A stretch of DNA of 64,000 bases, from positions 1 to 64,000 of the forward strand of contig NZ_JBQCHP010000124.1 in assembly GCF_051954575.1 (NCBI RefSeq), read 5' to 3'. The DNA is from Dyella_B sp035690825. GTDB taxonomy: Bacteria > Pseudomonadota > Gammaproteobacteria > Xanthomonadales > Rhodanobacteraceae. This document shows positions 48,349 to 56,784 of this stretch, in pieces; position 1 is the stretch's first letter; the number at the start of each line of letters is the position of its first letter. The notes under the pieces were generated by a model. That model was not told the origin of the DNA. It was given only the letters and a program-made list of their open reading frames with translations, and ran no database searches. The position numbers were made by a program, and so were the translations under genes.

Positions 48349-48884
48349 GGGCGGATTCCGAAATGAAGAAGTAGCGTTACCGGCAGACCGGCGTCTTAAG
48401 GCAGCTGCCAAGGCTAGCGCCCGCGATCTGAAGTGCCGATGACCGGGGGCGCAGAGTGTAACCGCTAGGAACCTCTGTGGACGCGCTGTCCAAGGGGGTT
48501 GATGCTCATACTGCGAAATCAGGACGCCGAGGTTGAAATCACGCTCAAGCGGCCAGCCGTTCCGGCGCGCCGGCGACGGTGCGCATCACCATCGCGCCGT
48601 GCAACGCAGTGTGCGCGACCGACATTCGCGCTCGATTCGGAACGGCGACTACAGCTCCCCCTGCGAAGCAGGGGAGGGTCGGCGACTCGGCCGCGAGATA
48701 CGGCCCTCTTCAGACAAGCTAACGACTTTGTCATTTTCTTGCGGCAATATCTTACGGTCCCGGCCGACCCACACATGACAACCGGCCGCGGGTGCAGGGA
48801 CCACCAGCAAGTGCTTCGCCTTTGACGCCTTTTATCGGGAGAGGCGCTTTCGTGGCTCACAACAATTACTGGGGATTTACATAC
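48349..48884. other. intergenic region between divergent genes
   Basis: Between the lipoprotein gene and the Oar-like receptor. It holds a family D half hairpin (48655-48678) and likely both promoters. No gene seen. Confidence 0.6.
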
Positions 48885-51800
48885 ATGACGACGGCTCGAC
48901 CCACGCGGCTTTCGCTGGCCATTGCCTGCCTTTTGCTGAGCACGCCTGTTCTGGCGCAGAACATCACCACTTCCGGCATGAACGGGCGCGTGGTGGATGG
49001 TGCCGGTCATCCGGTGGCCGGCGCCACGGTGACCATCGTGCACGAGCCTTCGGGCACGCGTAAGGACGTCACCACCGATGCGGATGGCCGCTATACCGCG
49101 CAGGGCTTGCGCGTGGGCGGACCGTTCGAGATCACCGCCAGCAAGGCGGGCGCCACGACCGCCGAAGCGCATGATGTGTATCTGCAGCTGGGCCAGGCCT
49201 CGTCGATCAACCTGGTGATGGGCGCCGAGCAAGCCAAGAACGCCACCACGCTGGCCGGCGTGACGGTCAAGGCGTCGGCCATGGCGCAGATCTTCAGCAG
49301 CGAAAACAAAGGGCTGGCGACCAACCTGTCGCAAGCCGAACTGCAGGCCAAGCCGCTGGGCAACCGTTCGATCGACGACATCGTGCGCCTCGATCCGCGC
49401 ATCCAGGTGATGGACCAGGGCGTGGGCTCGTTCTCCGCCGCGGGCATGAACAACCGCTACAACCTGCTTTCGGTGGACGGTGTGCCGCAGGGCGATCCGT
49501 TCGGCCTCAACGCCAACGGCCTGCCGTACCTGAAGTCGCCGATCTCGCCCGAGGCGATCGCCGAATACAACATCGCCACCGCCAACTACGACGTCGCCTC
49601 CGATACGGTGGGCGCGGACGTGAATGCGGTGACCAAGTCCGGCACCAACCAGTTCCATGGCGCGGTGTATTACTCCTATCGCAATGCCAATCATCTGGTG
49701 GGCGACGCCGGCTGGTTGCCGAGCAGCAATCCGGGTTATCACTATCACGGCTACAGCAACGACTGGACCGGCGGCCTCAACGTCGGCGGCCCGATCGTGA
49801 AGGACAAGCTGTTCTTCTTCGTGTCGGCCGAGCACGAACGCACCAACGGCATCGGCGCCGATTCGGCCAATGGCCTGGATTCCAGCCTGGGCAATGGCGC
49901 GTCCACCAGCAACAAGGTTTCGCCTGGCGATCTGCAGAAGGTGATCGATATCGCCAACCGCCTGGGCCTGAAGCCCGGCGTGTTCGGCGGTACCTCCGGT
50001 TTGACGTATGACGACAAGCGCTACCTGGGCAAGATCGACTGGAACATCAGCAACAACCATCGTGCCAGCTTCGTCTACCAGCGCACGCGCGAAAGCCAGC
50101 CGGCCGTCGGCGGCAACGGTCCCAACAGCGTGGGCCTGAGCAGCTACACCTATACCAAGGCGATCAGTACCGACAACTACGCGCTGCATCTGTTCGACGA
50201 TTGGACCGACAACTTCTCCACCGAAACGAAGATCGCCTGGCAGGACTTCACGCAGGCCACCACGGCGCCGGTGCAGCAGCCGGCGGTGGCGGTCAACCTG
50301 TCCAGCAACGGCCGCGGTCCGGTGGTGAACCTGGGCGAAGAACAGTTCCGCCACTACAACTACATCAACACCAAGACCTTGCTGCTGTATTGGGCCGGCA
50401 CGTATGTGCTGGGCGATCACAGCTTCAAGGCGGGCTTCGATTACCGCCGCGAGAAGATCTACAACCTGTTCGGCCGCACGCAGTTCGGCCAGTACACGTT
50501 CTGGGGCCTCAACAATTTCGCCGCGGGCAATTACGCGCAATACACTTTGTTCCATCCGGCGCCGGGCTATGCCTTGAACGATATCGCCGGACGCTGGACG
50601 TACGGCCAGTTCAGCCCGTTCGTGCAGGACACCTGGCAGGTCAACGATCAGTTGTCGGTGCAATACGGCCTGCGCGCGGATATCCCGCATGCCACCGGCA
50701 CGCCGGCGTACAACGCCGGCTTCAGCCAGACCTTCGGCTACGCCAACAACAGCACCATCAGCAGCCGCAGCACCCTGATCGAGCCGCGCCTGTCCTTCAA
50801 TTACTTGTTCAACAGCGAGCTGCGCACGCAGTTGCGCGGCGGCATCGGCCTGTTCCAGACCACGCCGCCGGTGGTATGGCTGACCAATCCATACCAGAAC
50901 AACGGCGTGACGTTGCTGCAGTACCAGTCGTTCAACCCGGCAGCGGCGCCGTTCAGTCCGGATCCGCATGGGCAGAACATTCCGGCCGGCGGCGGCGCCG
51001 GTTCCATCGACGTGGTCGATCCAAACTTCAAGATGCCCAGCGCATGGAAGTTCAGCCTGGCGCTGGATCGCCAGTTGCCGTGGTGGGGCCTGATGGCCAG
51101 CGCGGAATACGAACACATCCAGGTGAAGAACGGCATCCTGTATCAGGTACTGAATATCGGCGCGCCCACCGGCACGCTGCCGGACGGCCGTCTCGAGTAC
51201 TGGCGTACGCCGGGTGAAGCAGGCAAGCCGGCCGATGCGCTGGCCAACCAGAACCGCGCGTTCAGTCCTGCATCGACCTTGCTCACCAATACCAACAAGG
51301 GGTCGTCCGATTCGATCACCTTGGCCTTGAGCAAGCCCTTCAATGCCGATCTCTCGGGCACTTTGTCCTTCAGCTACAACCGCGCGAAGGATGTCGATCC
51401 GGGCACCGATACCATTGCCATCAACGGCTATTCGCGTATCGCGCGCGTCAATCCGAACGCGACGGACAGTGCGCCGTCGAACTACCAGACCGGCAAGAGC
51501 GTGAAGCTTGCGCTGGATTGGCAGCACGCGTTCTTCGGCGACTACAAGAGCAAGGTCTCGCTGTTCTATTCCGGCCGCGACGGCAATGTGTATACCTGGG
51601 TGTTCGGCAACGACGCCAACGGCACCAATGCACCGGGCCTGGCGATCGCCGGTTTCGAACCGGTCTATATCCCGGCGGTGAACGATCCGAAGGTGGCGTT
51701 TGCGCCGGGTACCAGCGCACAGACGATCCAGCAGTTCCAGAACTTCATCAGTTCGGATGATTATCTGAGCCATCACCGTGGCGAAATCGCCAGCCGCAAC

Positions 51801-52145
51801 GCCACCCGCACGGCATGGTTCAACCAGCTGGACATGAGCTTCGCGCAGGAAATTCCCGGCATCTTCCCAGGCAACAAGGGTGAGATTCGCCTGGATATCT
51901 ACAACGTGCTCAATCTCCTGAATTCGGATTGGGGCCAGCAGCGTACTACCGGCATCTATCCGACGCGCACGCTGGTCAACTACGCCGGCGTGAATGCCAA
52001 GGGTCAGTACGTTTACAGCCTGCCTACTGACAAGAGCGGCAACTACCAGGCGCAGCCGCTGCAGACCTATGACGGTGGTTTCTACGATCCGAGCCGTGTG
52101 GTGTCGCGCTGGTCGGCGATGTTGACGGTGCGTTATACGTTCTGA
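48885..52145 (+). CDS. Oar-like TonB-dependent receptor with carboxypeptidase-regulatory domain
   Basis: A 1086-residue outer-membrane receptor. The signal peptide is LSLAIACLLLSTPVLAQ. A CarboxypepD_reg domain follows (NGRVVDGAGHPVAGATVTI, residues about 25-105), then a plug (PLGNRSIDDIVRLDPRIQVM, FSAAGMNNRYNLLSVDGVPQ, VNAVTKSGTNQFHGAVYYSY) and a large barrel ending in a terminal Phe (MLTVRYTF). This layout fits the Oar class, often linked in Xanthomonadales to uptake of peptides or signalling molecules. ATG 48885 lies 10 bp after GGGG; GTG 48852, with GGGAGAGG upstream, is an alternative. The downstream gene is convergent. Confidence 0.9.
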   Translation: MTTARPTRLSLAIACLLLSTPVLAQNITTSGMNGRVVDGAGHPVAGATVTIVHEPSGTRKDVTTDADGRYTAQGLRVGGPFEITASKAGATTAEAHDVYLQLGQASSINLVMGAEQAKNATTLAGVTVKASAMAQIFSSENKGLATNLSQAELQAKPLGNRSIDDIVRLDPRIQVMDQGVGSFSAAGMNNRYNLLSVDGVPQGDPFGLNANGLPYLKSPISPEAIAEYNIATANYDVASDTVGADVNAVTKSGTNQFHGAVYYSYRNANHLVGDAGWLPSSNPGYHYHGYSNDWTGGLNVGGPIVKDKLFFFVSAEHERTNGIGADSANGLDSSLGNGASTSNKVSPGDLQKVIDIANRLGLKPGVFGGTSGLTYDDKRYLGKIDWNISNNHRASFVYQRTRESQPAVGGNGPNSVGLSSYTYTKAISTDNYALHLFDDWTDNFSTETKIAWQDFTQATTAPVQQPAVAVNLSSNGRGPVVNLGEEQFRHYNYINTKTLLLYWAGTYVLGDHSFKAGFDYRREKIYNLFGRTQFGQYTFWGLNNFAAGNYAQYTLFHPAPGYALNDIAGRWTYGQFSPFVQDTWQVNDQLSVQYGLRADIPHATGTPAYNAGFSQTFGYANNSTISSRSTLIEPRLSFNYLFNSELRTQLRGGIGLFQTTPPVVWLTNPYQNNGVTLLQYQSFNPAAAPFSPDPHGQNIPAGGGAGSIDVVDPNFKMPSAWKFSLALDRQLPWWGLMASAEYEHIQVKNGILYQVLNIGAPTGTLPDGRLEYWRTPGEAGKPADALANQNRAFSPASTLLTNTNKGSSDSITLALSKPFNADLSGTLSFSYNRAKDVDPGTDTIAINGYSRIARVNPNATDSAPSNYQTGKSVKLALDWQHAFFGDYKSKVSLFYSGRDGNVYTWVFGNDANGTNAPGLAIAGFEPVYIPAVNDPKVAFAPGTSAQTIQQFQNFISSDDYLSHHRGEIASRNATRTAWFNQLDMSFAQEIPGIFPGNKGEIRLDIYNVLNLLNSDWGQQRTTGIYPTRTLVNYAGVNAKGQYVYSLPTDKSGNYQAQPLQTYDGGFYDPSRVVSRWSAMLTVRYTF

Positions 52146-52199
52146 TGTTGCTTGAATGCCGTCGCCCCGCTTTTCGCCGGGACGACGGTTTCTCTGCGA

Positions 52200-52270
52200 G
52201 TGTAGGCTGGGATGCCAATCCCAGCTTTCCGATAGCTTCGTGGTGCTGGGATTGTCATCCCAGCCTACGG
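52200..52270. repeat. REP-like palindromic repeat, family C, copy 2
   Basis: TAGGCTGGGATGCCAATCCC and AGC face GTGCTGGGATTGTCATCCCA and GCCTACGG. It lies between the convergent receptor and queF genes. Confidence 0.75.
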
Positions 52271-52280
52271 ACATCGCGAT

Positions 52281-53105
52281 TTATTGGCGAGCACCGCGCA
52301 TGTTGCCCGGCGCCGCTTGCTCGGTGCTGCGAAACGGATTGATATCCAGCCCGCCACGACGCGTGTAACGTGCGTACACGCTCAGCCGCTCCGGCGCGCA
52401 ATGCTTCATCACGTCGACGAAGATGCGCTCCACGCATTGCTCGTGGAATTCGTTGTGCGTGCGGAACGAAACGAGATAGCGCAGCAATCCTTCGCGATCG
52501 ATCGGTGCGCCGCGATAAGCGATCTGCACGCTACCCCAATCGGGCTGGCCGGTCACCGGGCAGTTGGAGCGCAGCAGGTCAGAGACTAGCGTTTCCTCGA
52601 TGATCCCCGCGCTTGCATCGGCTTGCAGGTATTCCGCTCGCGGCGGGCCGTAGTGATCGATCGCCACCGGCAGACCATCGATCGATTCGCCGGCCAGATC
52701 GGCGAATACATGTTGCGCGGCGCGCGGTGAGCGAATCGTCACCGTCACCACCGCGCCAGCTGCGCGTGTGAGGTCTTGTTGCAGCAGCGCACTCAAGGCC
52801 GCCACGTTGGCCAGCGGTTCCTGCGCGAAACCGTTGAGATACAGCTTGAAGGATTTGGATTCGATGATGTTCGGCGAATGCGCCGGCACGTGGAATTCCG
52901 CCACGCCGACCATCGGCTTGCCGTGCATATCCAGCCACGACAATTCGTAGGCATTCCAGATATCCACGCCCTGGAACGGCAGCGGTTCGTGCACGCCGAT
53001 CTCGTCGCGCTTGAGCTGGCGGGGGATCGGGAACAGCAGGGAGGGGTCGTAGCGGTCGGCGTAGACGGTGTGCTTGCCAAGGGGGGAGTGTTCGGGGGTG
53101 GTCAT
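52281..53105 (-). CDS. queF: QueF: NADPH-dependent preQ0 reductase
   Basis: A 274-residue bimodular QueF, which reduces 7-cyano-7-deazaguanine (preQ0) to preQ1 in the queuosine tRNA pathway. The NADPH-binding QueF motif is IESKSFKLYL (81-90). The catalytic cysteine C182 and D189 are in SNCPVTGQPDWGS. The rest of the T-fold includes HEQCVERIFVDVMKHC and YTRRGGLDINPFRS. The length fits the long (YqcD-independent, E. coli-type) form. The only start in frame that keeps the N-terminal domain is ATG 53105. It is a single-gene unit between repeats. Confidence 0.95.
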   Translation of the reverse strand: MTTPEHSPLGKHTVYADRYDPSLLFPIPRQLKRDEIGVHEPLPFQGVDIWNAYELSWLDMHGKPMVGVAEFHVPAHSPNIIESKSFKLYLNGFAQEPLANVAALSALLQQDLTRAAGAVVTVTIRSPRAAQHVFADLAGESIDGLPVAIDHYGPPRAEYLQADASAGIIEETLVSDLLRSNCPVTGQPDWGSVQIAYRGAPIDREGLLRYLVSFRTHNEFHEQCVERIFVDVMKHCAPERLSVYARYTRRGGLDINPFRSTEQAAPGNMRGARQ

Positions 53106-53163
53106 GGGGGCATTGTAATGCCTGAGATAGCCTCCTTTCCTTGGGAATTTAGGTGGACCTCAC

Positions 53164-53281
53164 CGTCATTCCGGCGAACGCCGGAATCCAGTCTAAATAT
53201 GCGTCCGAAGGACACAAAACCGGGTTTGAGTGCTTCGCACAACGTGTTTGAACTGGATTCCGGCGTTCGCCGGAATGACGA
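53164..53281. repeat. REP pair (BIME-like), family A
   Basis: CGTCATTCCGGCGAACGCCG faces CCGGCGTTCGCCGGAATGAC, with inner GTGCTTCGCACAACGTG. It is the clean uninterrupted form used to define the insertion at 24416. Confidence 0.85.
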
Positions 53282-53327
53282 TCAGGCGAGGTCTATTTTC
53301 ACGGAGGAATGTGGATACCACGCACCT

Positions 53328-53723
53328 TCACTCACCACAAACCGCAACAGCCTCCACCTCCAACCACACCGACGGATGAAACAACTTGCTCACCTGCACC
53401 GCCGAACTCGCGCAGACATGTTCCTCGTCGATGAACCGATTGCGCACCTCCCGATACGCCGGCAGATCGCGCGCGATATCCACGAAAAAGGCGGTGAGCT
53501 TCACCACCCGGCCGAACCCGCTGCCGCCAGCGGCGAGCACTTCGCCGAGGTTGACGAACACCTGTTCGGCCTGCGCACGAAAATCGCCCACGCCCACCAG
53601 TTCACCGGCCGAGCCCAGCGGCACCTGGCCCGACACGAACAGCAACTGGCCAGCACGGACACCCGCATGGATGCCCGGGAAGGCGAACACGTTTTCCGGC
53701 TGGATGCGCTGGATCATGTCCAT
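53328..53723 (-). CDS. Rid-family (YjgF-like) protein lacking the catalytic arginine
   Basis: A 131-residue Rid/YjgF-fold protein: AGQLLFVSGQVPLGSAGELV, then GDFRAQAEQVFVNLGEVLAA, VVKLTAFFVDI and the C-terminal LFHPSVWLEVEAVAV. True RidA imine deaminases carry an arginine before that last strand (R105 in E. coli RidA). Here the equivalent segment is CASSAVQV, so the arginine is replaced. It is therefore better named Rid-family (non-RidA), of unknown reaction. It starts 5 bp after the aldo/keto reductase stop codon, likely as a two-gene operon. Confidence 0.8.
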   Translation of the reverse strand: MDMIQRIQPENVFAFPGIHAGVRAGQLLFVSGQVPLGSAGELVGVGDFRAQAEQVFVNLGEVLAAGGSGFGRVVKLTAFFVDIARDLPAYREVRNRFIDEEHVCASSAVQVSKLFHPSVWLEVEAVAVCGE

Positions 53724-53728
53724 GACCG

Positions 53729-54721
53729 TTAGCGTCCGATCGTCGCCATGCCGGCTGGCGCATAGCGTGCGCCGGCGACGGCTTCCGGCGGAAAGATGCG
53801 GTCGATCGAGGCCAGTTCGTCTTCGCTGAGCCTGACCTCGAGCGCACCGATGTTTTCATCCAGGCGTGCGCTCTGGCGCGTGCCCGGAATCGGCACGATG
53901 TCCTGCCCTTGCGCCAGCAGCCAGGCCAATGCGAGTTGCGCCGGCGTGCAGCCTTTCTCCACCGCGAGGGTCTCCACCTGCTTCACCAGCTGCAAATTGC
54001 GCGCGAAATTCTCGCCCTGGAAGCGCGGGTTGGTGCGGCGGAAATCGTCTTCGTCGAAATCCTCCGGCCGCGTGATCGCGCCGGTAAGAAAGCCGCGGCC
54101 CAGCGGCGAATACGCCACCAGCGCAATGCCCAGCTTGCGGCACAGCGCCAGCGTGCCGTTCTCTTCCGGATCGCGCGTCCACAACGAAAATTCGTTCTGC
54201 AGCGCGCTGATTGCATGCACCTTGCTGGCGCGTTCGATGGTCTCGGCGGAAGCTTCCGACAAACCCAGGTAACGCACCTTGCCGGCCGCCACCAGTTCCG
54301 CCATCGCACCGACGGTTTCCTCGATCGGCACATTCGGGTCCACGCGGTGCTGGTAGTACAGATCGATGTGCGCCACGCCCAAACGCTTCAGGCTGGCGTC
54401 GCAACTGGCGCGCACGTACTCCGGGCGGCCGTTGACGCCGCGCCTGGACGGATCGGACGGATCGCGCTGGATGCCGAACTTGGTGGCCAGGAACACCTGC
54501 CCGCGGCGGCCCTTGATCGCCTTGCCGACCAGTTCCTCATTGGTGTAAGGGCCGTACATGTCGGCCGTGTCCAGCAGGCTCAGGCCGCGGTCCAGCGCAT
54601 GGTGGATGGTGGCGATGGATTGCGCATCGTCGCGCGCGCCATAGAAATCACTCATGCCCATGCAGCCGAGGCCGATGGCGGAAACCTTAGGACCGTTCTT
54701 GCCGAGTGTGCGTGTCTGCAT
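53729..54721 (-). CDS. aldo/keto reductase
   Basis: A 330-residue NADPH-dependent oxidoreductase with the (beta/alpha)8 fold, of the AKR13-like group. The start is MQTRTLGKNGPKVSAIGLGC, with GAGG upstream. The catalytic tetrad is visible: D and Y in LLDTADMYGP, K in LATKFG and H in YYQHRVD. The cofactor region shows YSPLGRGFLTG and the late LALAWLLAQG, IPGTRQSARLDENI. It is divergently arranged with a LysR regulator gene, 110 bp apart, which commonly controls such genes. The Rid-family gene follows directly. Confidence 0.9.
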   Translation of the reverse strand: MQTRTLGKNGPKVSAIGLGCMGMSDFYGARDDAQSIATIHHALDRGLSLLDTADMYGPYTNEELVGKAIKGRRGQVFLATKFGIQRDPSDPSRRGVNGRPEYVRASCDASLKRLGVAHIDLYYQHRVDPNVPIEETVGAMAELVAAGKVRYLGLSEASAETIERASKVHAISALQNEFSLWTRDPEENGTLALCRKLGIALVAYSPLGRGFLTGAITRPEDFDEDDFRRTNPRFQGENFARNLQLVKQVETLAVEKGCTPAQLALAWLLAQGQDIVPIPGTRQSARLDENIGALEVRLSEDELASIDRIFPPEAVAGARYAPAGMATIGR

Positions 54722-54831
54722 GATGTCGCCTCGTGGGGGATGTGGTAGAGCAGCAACGCATCTTCGGCCGATGCGATGTTGCGATAAATGCTCAATAATG
54801 GACTTCACCATTTCATCGAGATCAACAATCC

Positions 54832-55731
54832 GTGGATCGCCTCGACGCCATGCGCCTGTTCATGCGAATCGTGGATCTGGGCAGCTTCACCGCCGCCGCG
54901 GATGACCTCAACCTGCCGCGCGCCACCGTTACCCACACCATCAAGCGGCTGGAGGCGCGGCTCGGCGCGCAGCTCTTGCAGCGAACCACGCGCCGTGTGC
55001 GCGCCACGCCCGAAGGAGAGGCGTATTACAGCCATTGCGTGCGCCTGCTGGCCGACGTCGATGCGGTGGAAGCGGATTTTCGCCAGGCACGGGAGCAGCC
55101 GCGTGGGCGGCTGCGCGTGGATCTGCCGGCGCCGGCCGCGCGCATGTGGTTGATTCCTTCGTTGCCGGCGTTTTTCGCGCGTTATCCGTTGATCGAGCTG
55201 GACATCGGCACCGGTGACAACTTCGTCGACCTGCTGCGCGAAGGCGTCGATTGCGTGTTGCGCGTGGGCACGCTGTCCGATTCAGGCCTGGTCGGCCGGC
55301 GCGTCGGCAGCCTGGAACAGGTCACGGTCGCCAGCGCGGACTACGTGCGCCGCCAGGGCATGCCGCGCAACCTAGCGGATCTGCAGAACGGCCACTACGC
55401 GGTGAACTGGGCATCGCCCACCACGCACCGCACCGAACCCTTGGAGTTCATGGTTGGACGCAAGCGGCGCGAAGTGATGCTGCCCGGCCGCGTCACCGTC
55501 AGCGGCACCGAGGCCTACCGCGTCTGCTGCGAAGCGGGCCTGGGGATTGCGCAGTTTCCGCGTTATCACACGGCCGATGCGATGGCGAACGGCAAGCTCA
55601 AGGAAATACTTCCCACCATGCCGCCGCCATCATTGCCGGTGACGGTGCTGTATCCGCCGCACCGGCAGATGCCGGCGAGGTTGCGCGTGTTTGTCGATTG
55701 GCTGGTGGAAGTGATGGAGAAGCAGTTGTAA
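54832..55731 (+). CDS. LysR-family transcriptional regulator
   Basis: A 299-residue regulator. The N-terminal winged helix-turn-helix is typical: MRLFMRIVDLGSFTAAADDL, LPRATVTHTIKRLEARLGAQ, LLQRTTRRVRATPEG. The C-terminal co-inducer domain is a periplasmic-binding-like fold (residues 90-295). GTG 54832 is used as the start; the codon opens MDRLDAMRLF as in relatives. It is divergent from the aldo/keto reductase and Rid-family operon and probably regulates it, as is usual for the family. The effector is unknown. Confidence 0.9.
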   Translation: MDRLDAMRLFMRIVDLGSFTAAADDLNLPRATVTHTIKRLEARLGAQLLQRTTRRVRATPEGEAYYSHCVRLLADVDAVEADFRQAREQPRGRLRVDLPAPAARMWLIPSLPAFFARYPLIELDIGTGDNFVDLLREGVDCVLRVGTLSDSGLVGRRVGSLEQVTVASADYVRRQGMPRNLADLQNGHYAVNWASPTTHRTEPLEFMVGRKRREVMLPGRVTVSGTEAYRVCCEAGLGIAQFPRYHTADAMANGKLKEILPTMPPPSLPVTVLYPPHRQMPARLRVFVDWLVEVMEKQL

Positions 55732-55752
55732 AACGTACCCTCTCCGCTCATA

Positions 55753-55836
55753 GCCGTCATTCCCGCGAAAGCGGGAATCCATCTTCGCCTTCGCACTAGA
55801 GCGAAATGGATTTCCGCTTTCGCGGGAATGACGGCC
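55753..55836. repeat. REP-like pair, family A variant
   Basis: CCGTCATTCCCGCGAAAGCG faces CCGCTTTCGCGGGAATGACG, a variant with CCCGCG in place of CCGGCG. It lies between the LysR gene and the GST gene. Confidence 0.75.
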
Positions 55837-55857
55837 GTGGAGATTGCGTGTAAGCGG

Positions 55858-56607
55858 TTACCTTCGCGGCAAACCATGCCGTGGTGCATGCGTGCCCATC
55901 GTCTCTTTCGTAAGCGGCGCCCCTGCCGCGGCCAGCGCCTCGCGCTGCTGCGCCAATGGAATCCTCAGAATGCTTTCCTCCAATTGCGCCAGCTTCTGAA
56001 ACGCCGGCAACGCAAGCATCCGCTGCACGAACGCGGCCGTGCGCGGCCAGCGCTGCGCATCCACCGCGTAGCGCACGAACGAGGCAGTGCGAAAATAGCA
56101 AGCCAGGCTGATATCGGCGATGGACAAGTCGCCGAAAATGAAACCCTCAACTGGCAATTGTGTTTCCAGGTAATCGAGCGCGGCGGGAATTTCCACCTCG
56201 CGTGCACGCTGCACGATGGCCTCGTCGGTGGGTTCGTGAAAGATGTGCTTGCGGATCGCCACCTGATAGAACAGCCGCCAGATCAGCACATCCGCCAGAT
56301 GCGTATCGGCATATTCCTCCAGCCACCTTGCCTTTGCGCGCTGCGCAATGTCGGCCGGATAAAGCGCCGGTTGTGCATGCTTGTCTTCCAGGTACTGGCA
56401 GATCACCGAGGAATCGTTGAGTACCAATTCGCCGTCGATCAGTACAGGAATGCGGCGCAACGGGCTCACGCGGCTGAAATCGTCGTTGCCGATGAAGGGC
56501 GTCATCGGGTCGATCCGGTAGTCGAGCCCCTTGAGCTCCATGCACACCAGCACTTTGCGCACGTAGGGGGAAATGTAGTTGCCGATGAGGGTGTAGGGCT
56601 GCGACAT
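55858..56607 (-). CDS. glutathione S-transferase-family protein
   Basis: A 249-residue protein with a thioredoxin-like N-terminal domain (YTLIGNYISPYVRKVLVCME, then RRIPVLIDGELVLNDSSVIC) and an alpha-helical C-terminal domain (FIFGDLSIADISLACYFRTA). The SPYVRK motif puts a serine where many bacterial GSTs have their catalytic residue. ATG 56607 is chosen because it starts the GST domain directly; a much longer frame upstream is only the antisense shadow of the peptidase gene. The substrate is unknown. It is divergent from the S9 peptidase gene. Confidence 0.87.
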   Translation of the reverse strand: MSQPYTLIGNYISPYVRKVLVCMELKGLDYRIDPMTPFIGNDDFSRVSPLRRIPVLIDGELVLNDSSVICQYLEDKHAQPALYPADIAQRAKARWLEEYADTHLADVLIWRLFYQVAIRKHIFHEPTDEAIVQRAREVEIPAALDYLETQLPVEGFIFGDLSIADISLACYFRTASFVRYAVDAQRWPRTAAFVQRMLALPAFQKLAQLEESILRIPLAQQREALAAAGAPLTKETMGTHAPRHGLPRR

Positions 56608-56784
56608 GCGATGTTCCGGGGCGTCGTGGGCGCCAGGGATTTTGCGGCTTGTGGCTCTCCGTGGCGAGCAGGGGCGTAGGGCTTTTGGCAGGGGGCGCCG
56701 GCCCCCGCGCGCACTACGATGAAAGGTGGTGACAAGATAGGGGGAGGCCGCCGCGGCGGTCATGGCCTTTAAATGGGAGCAAAC

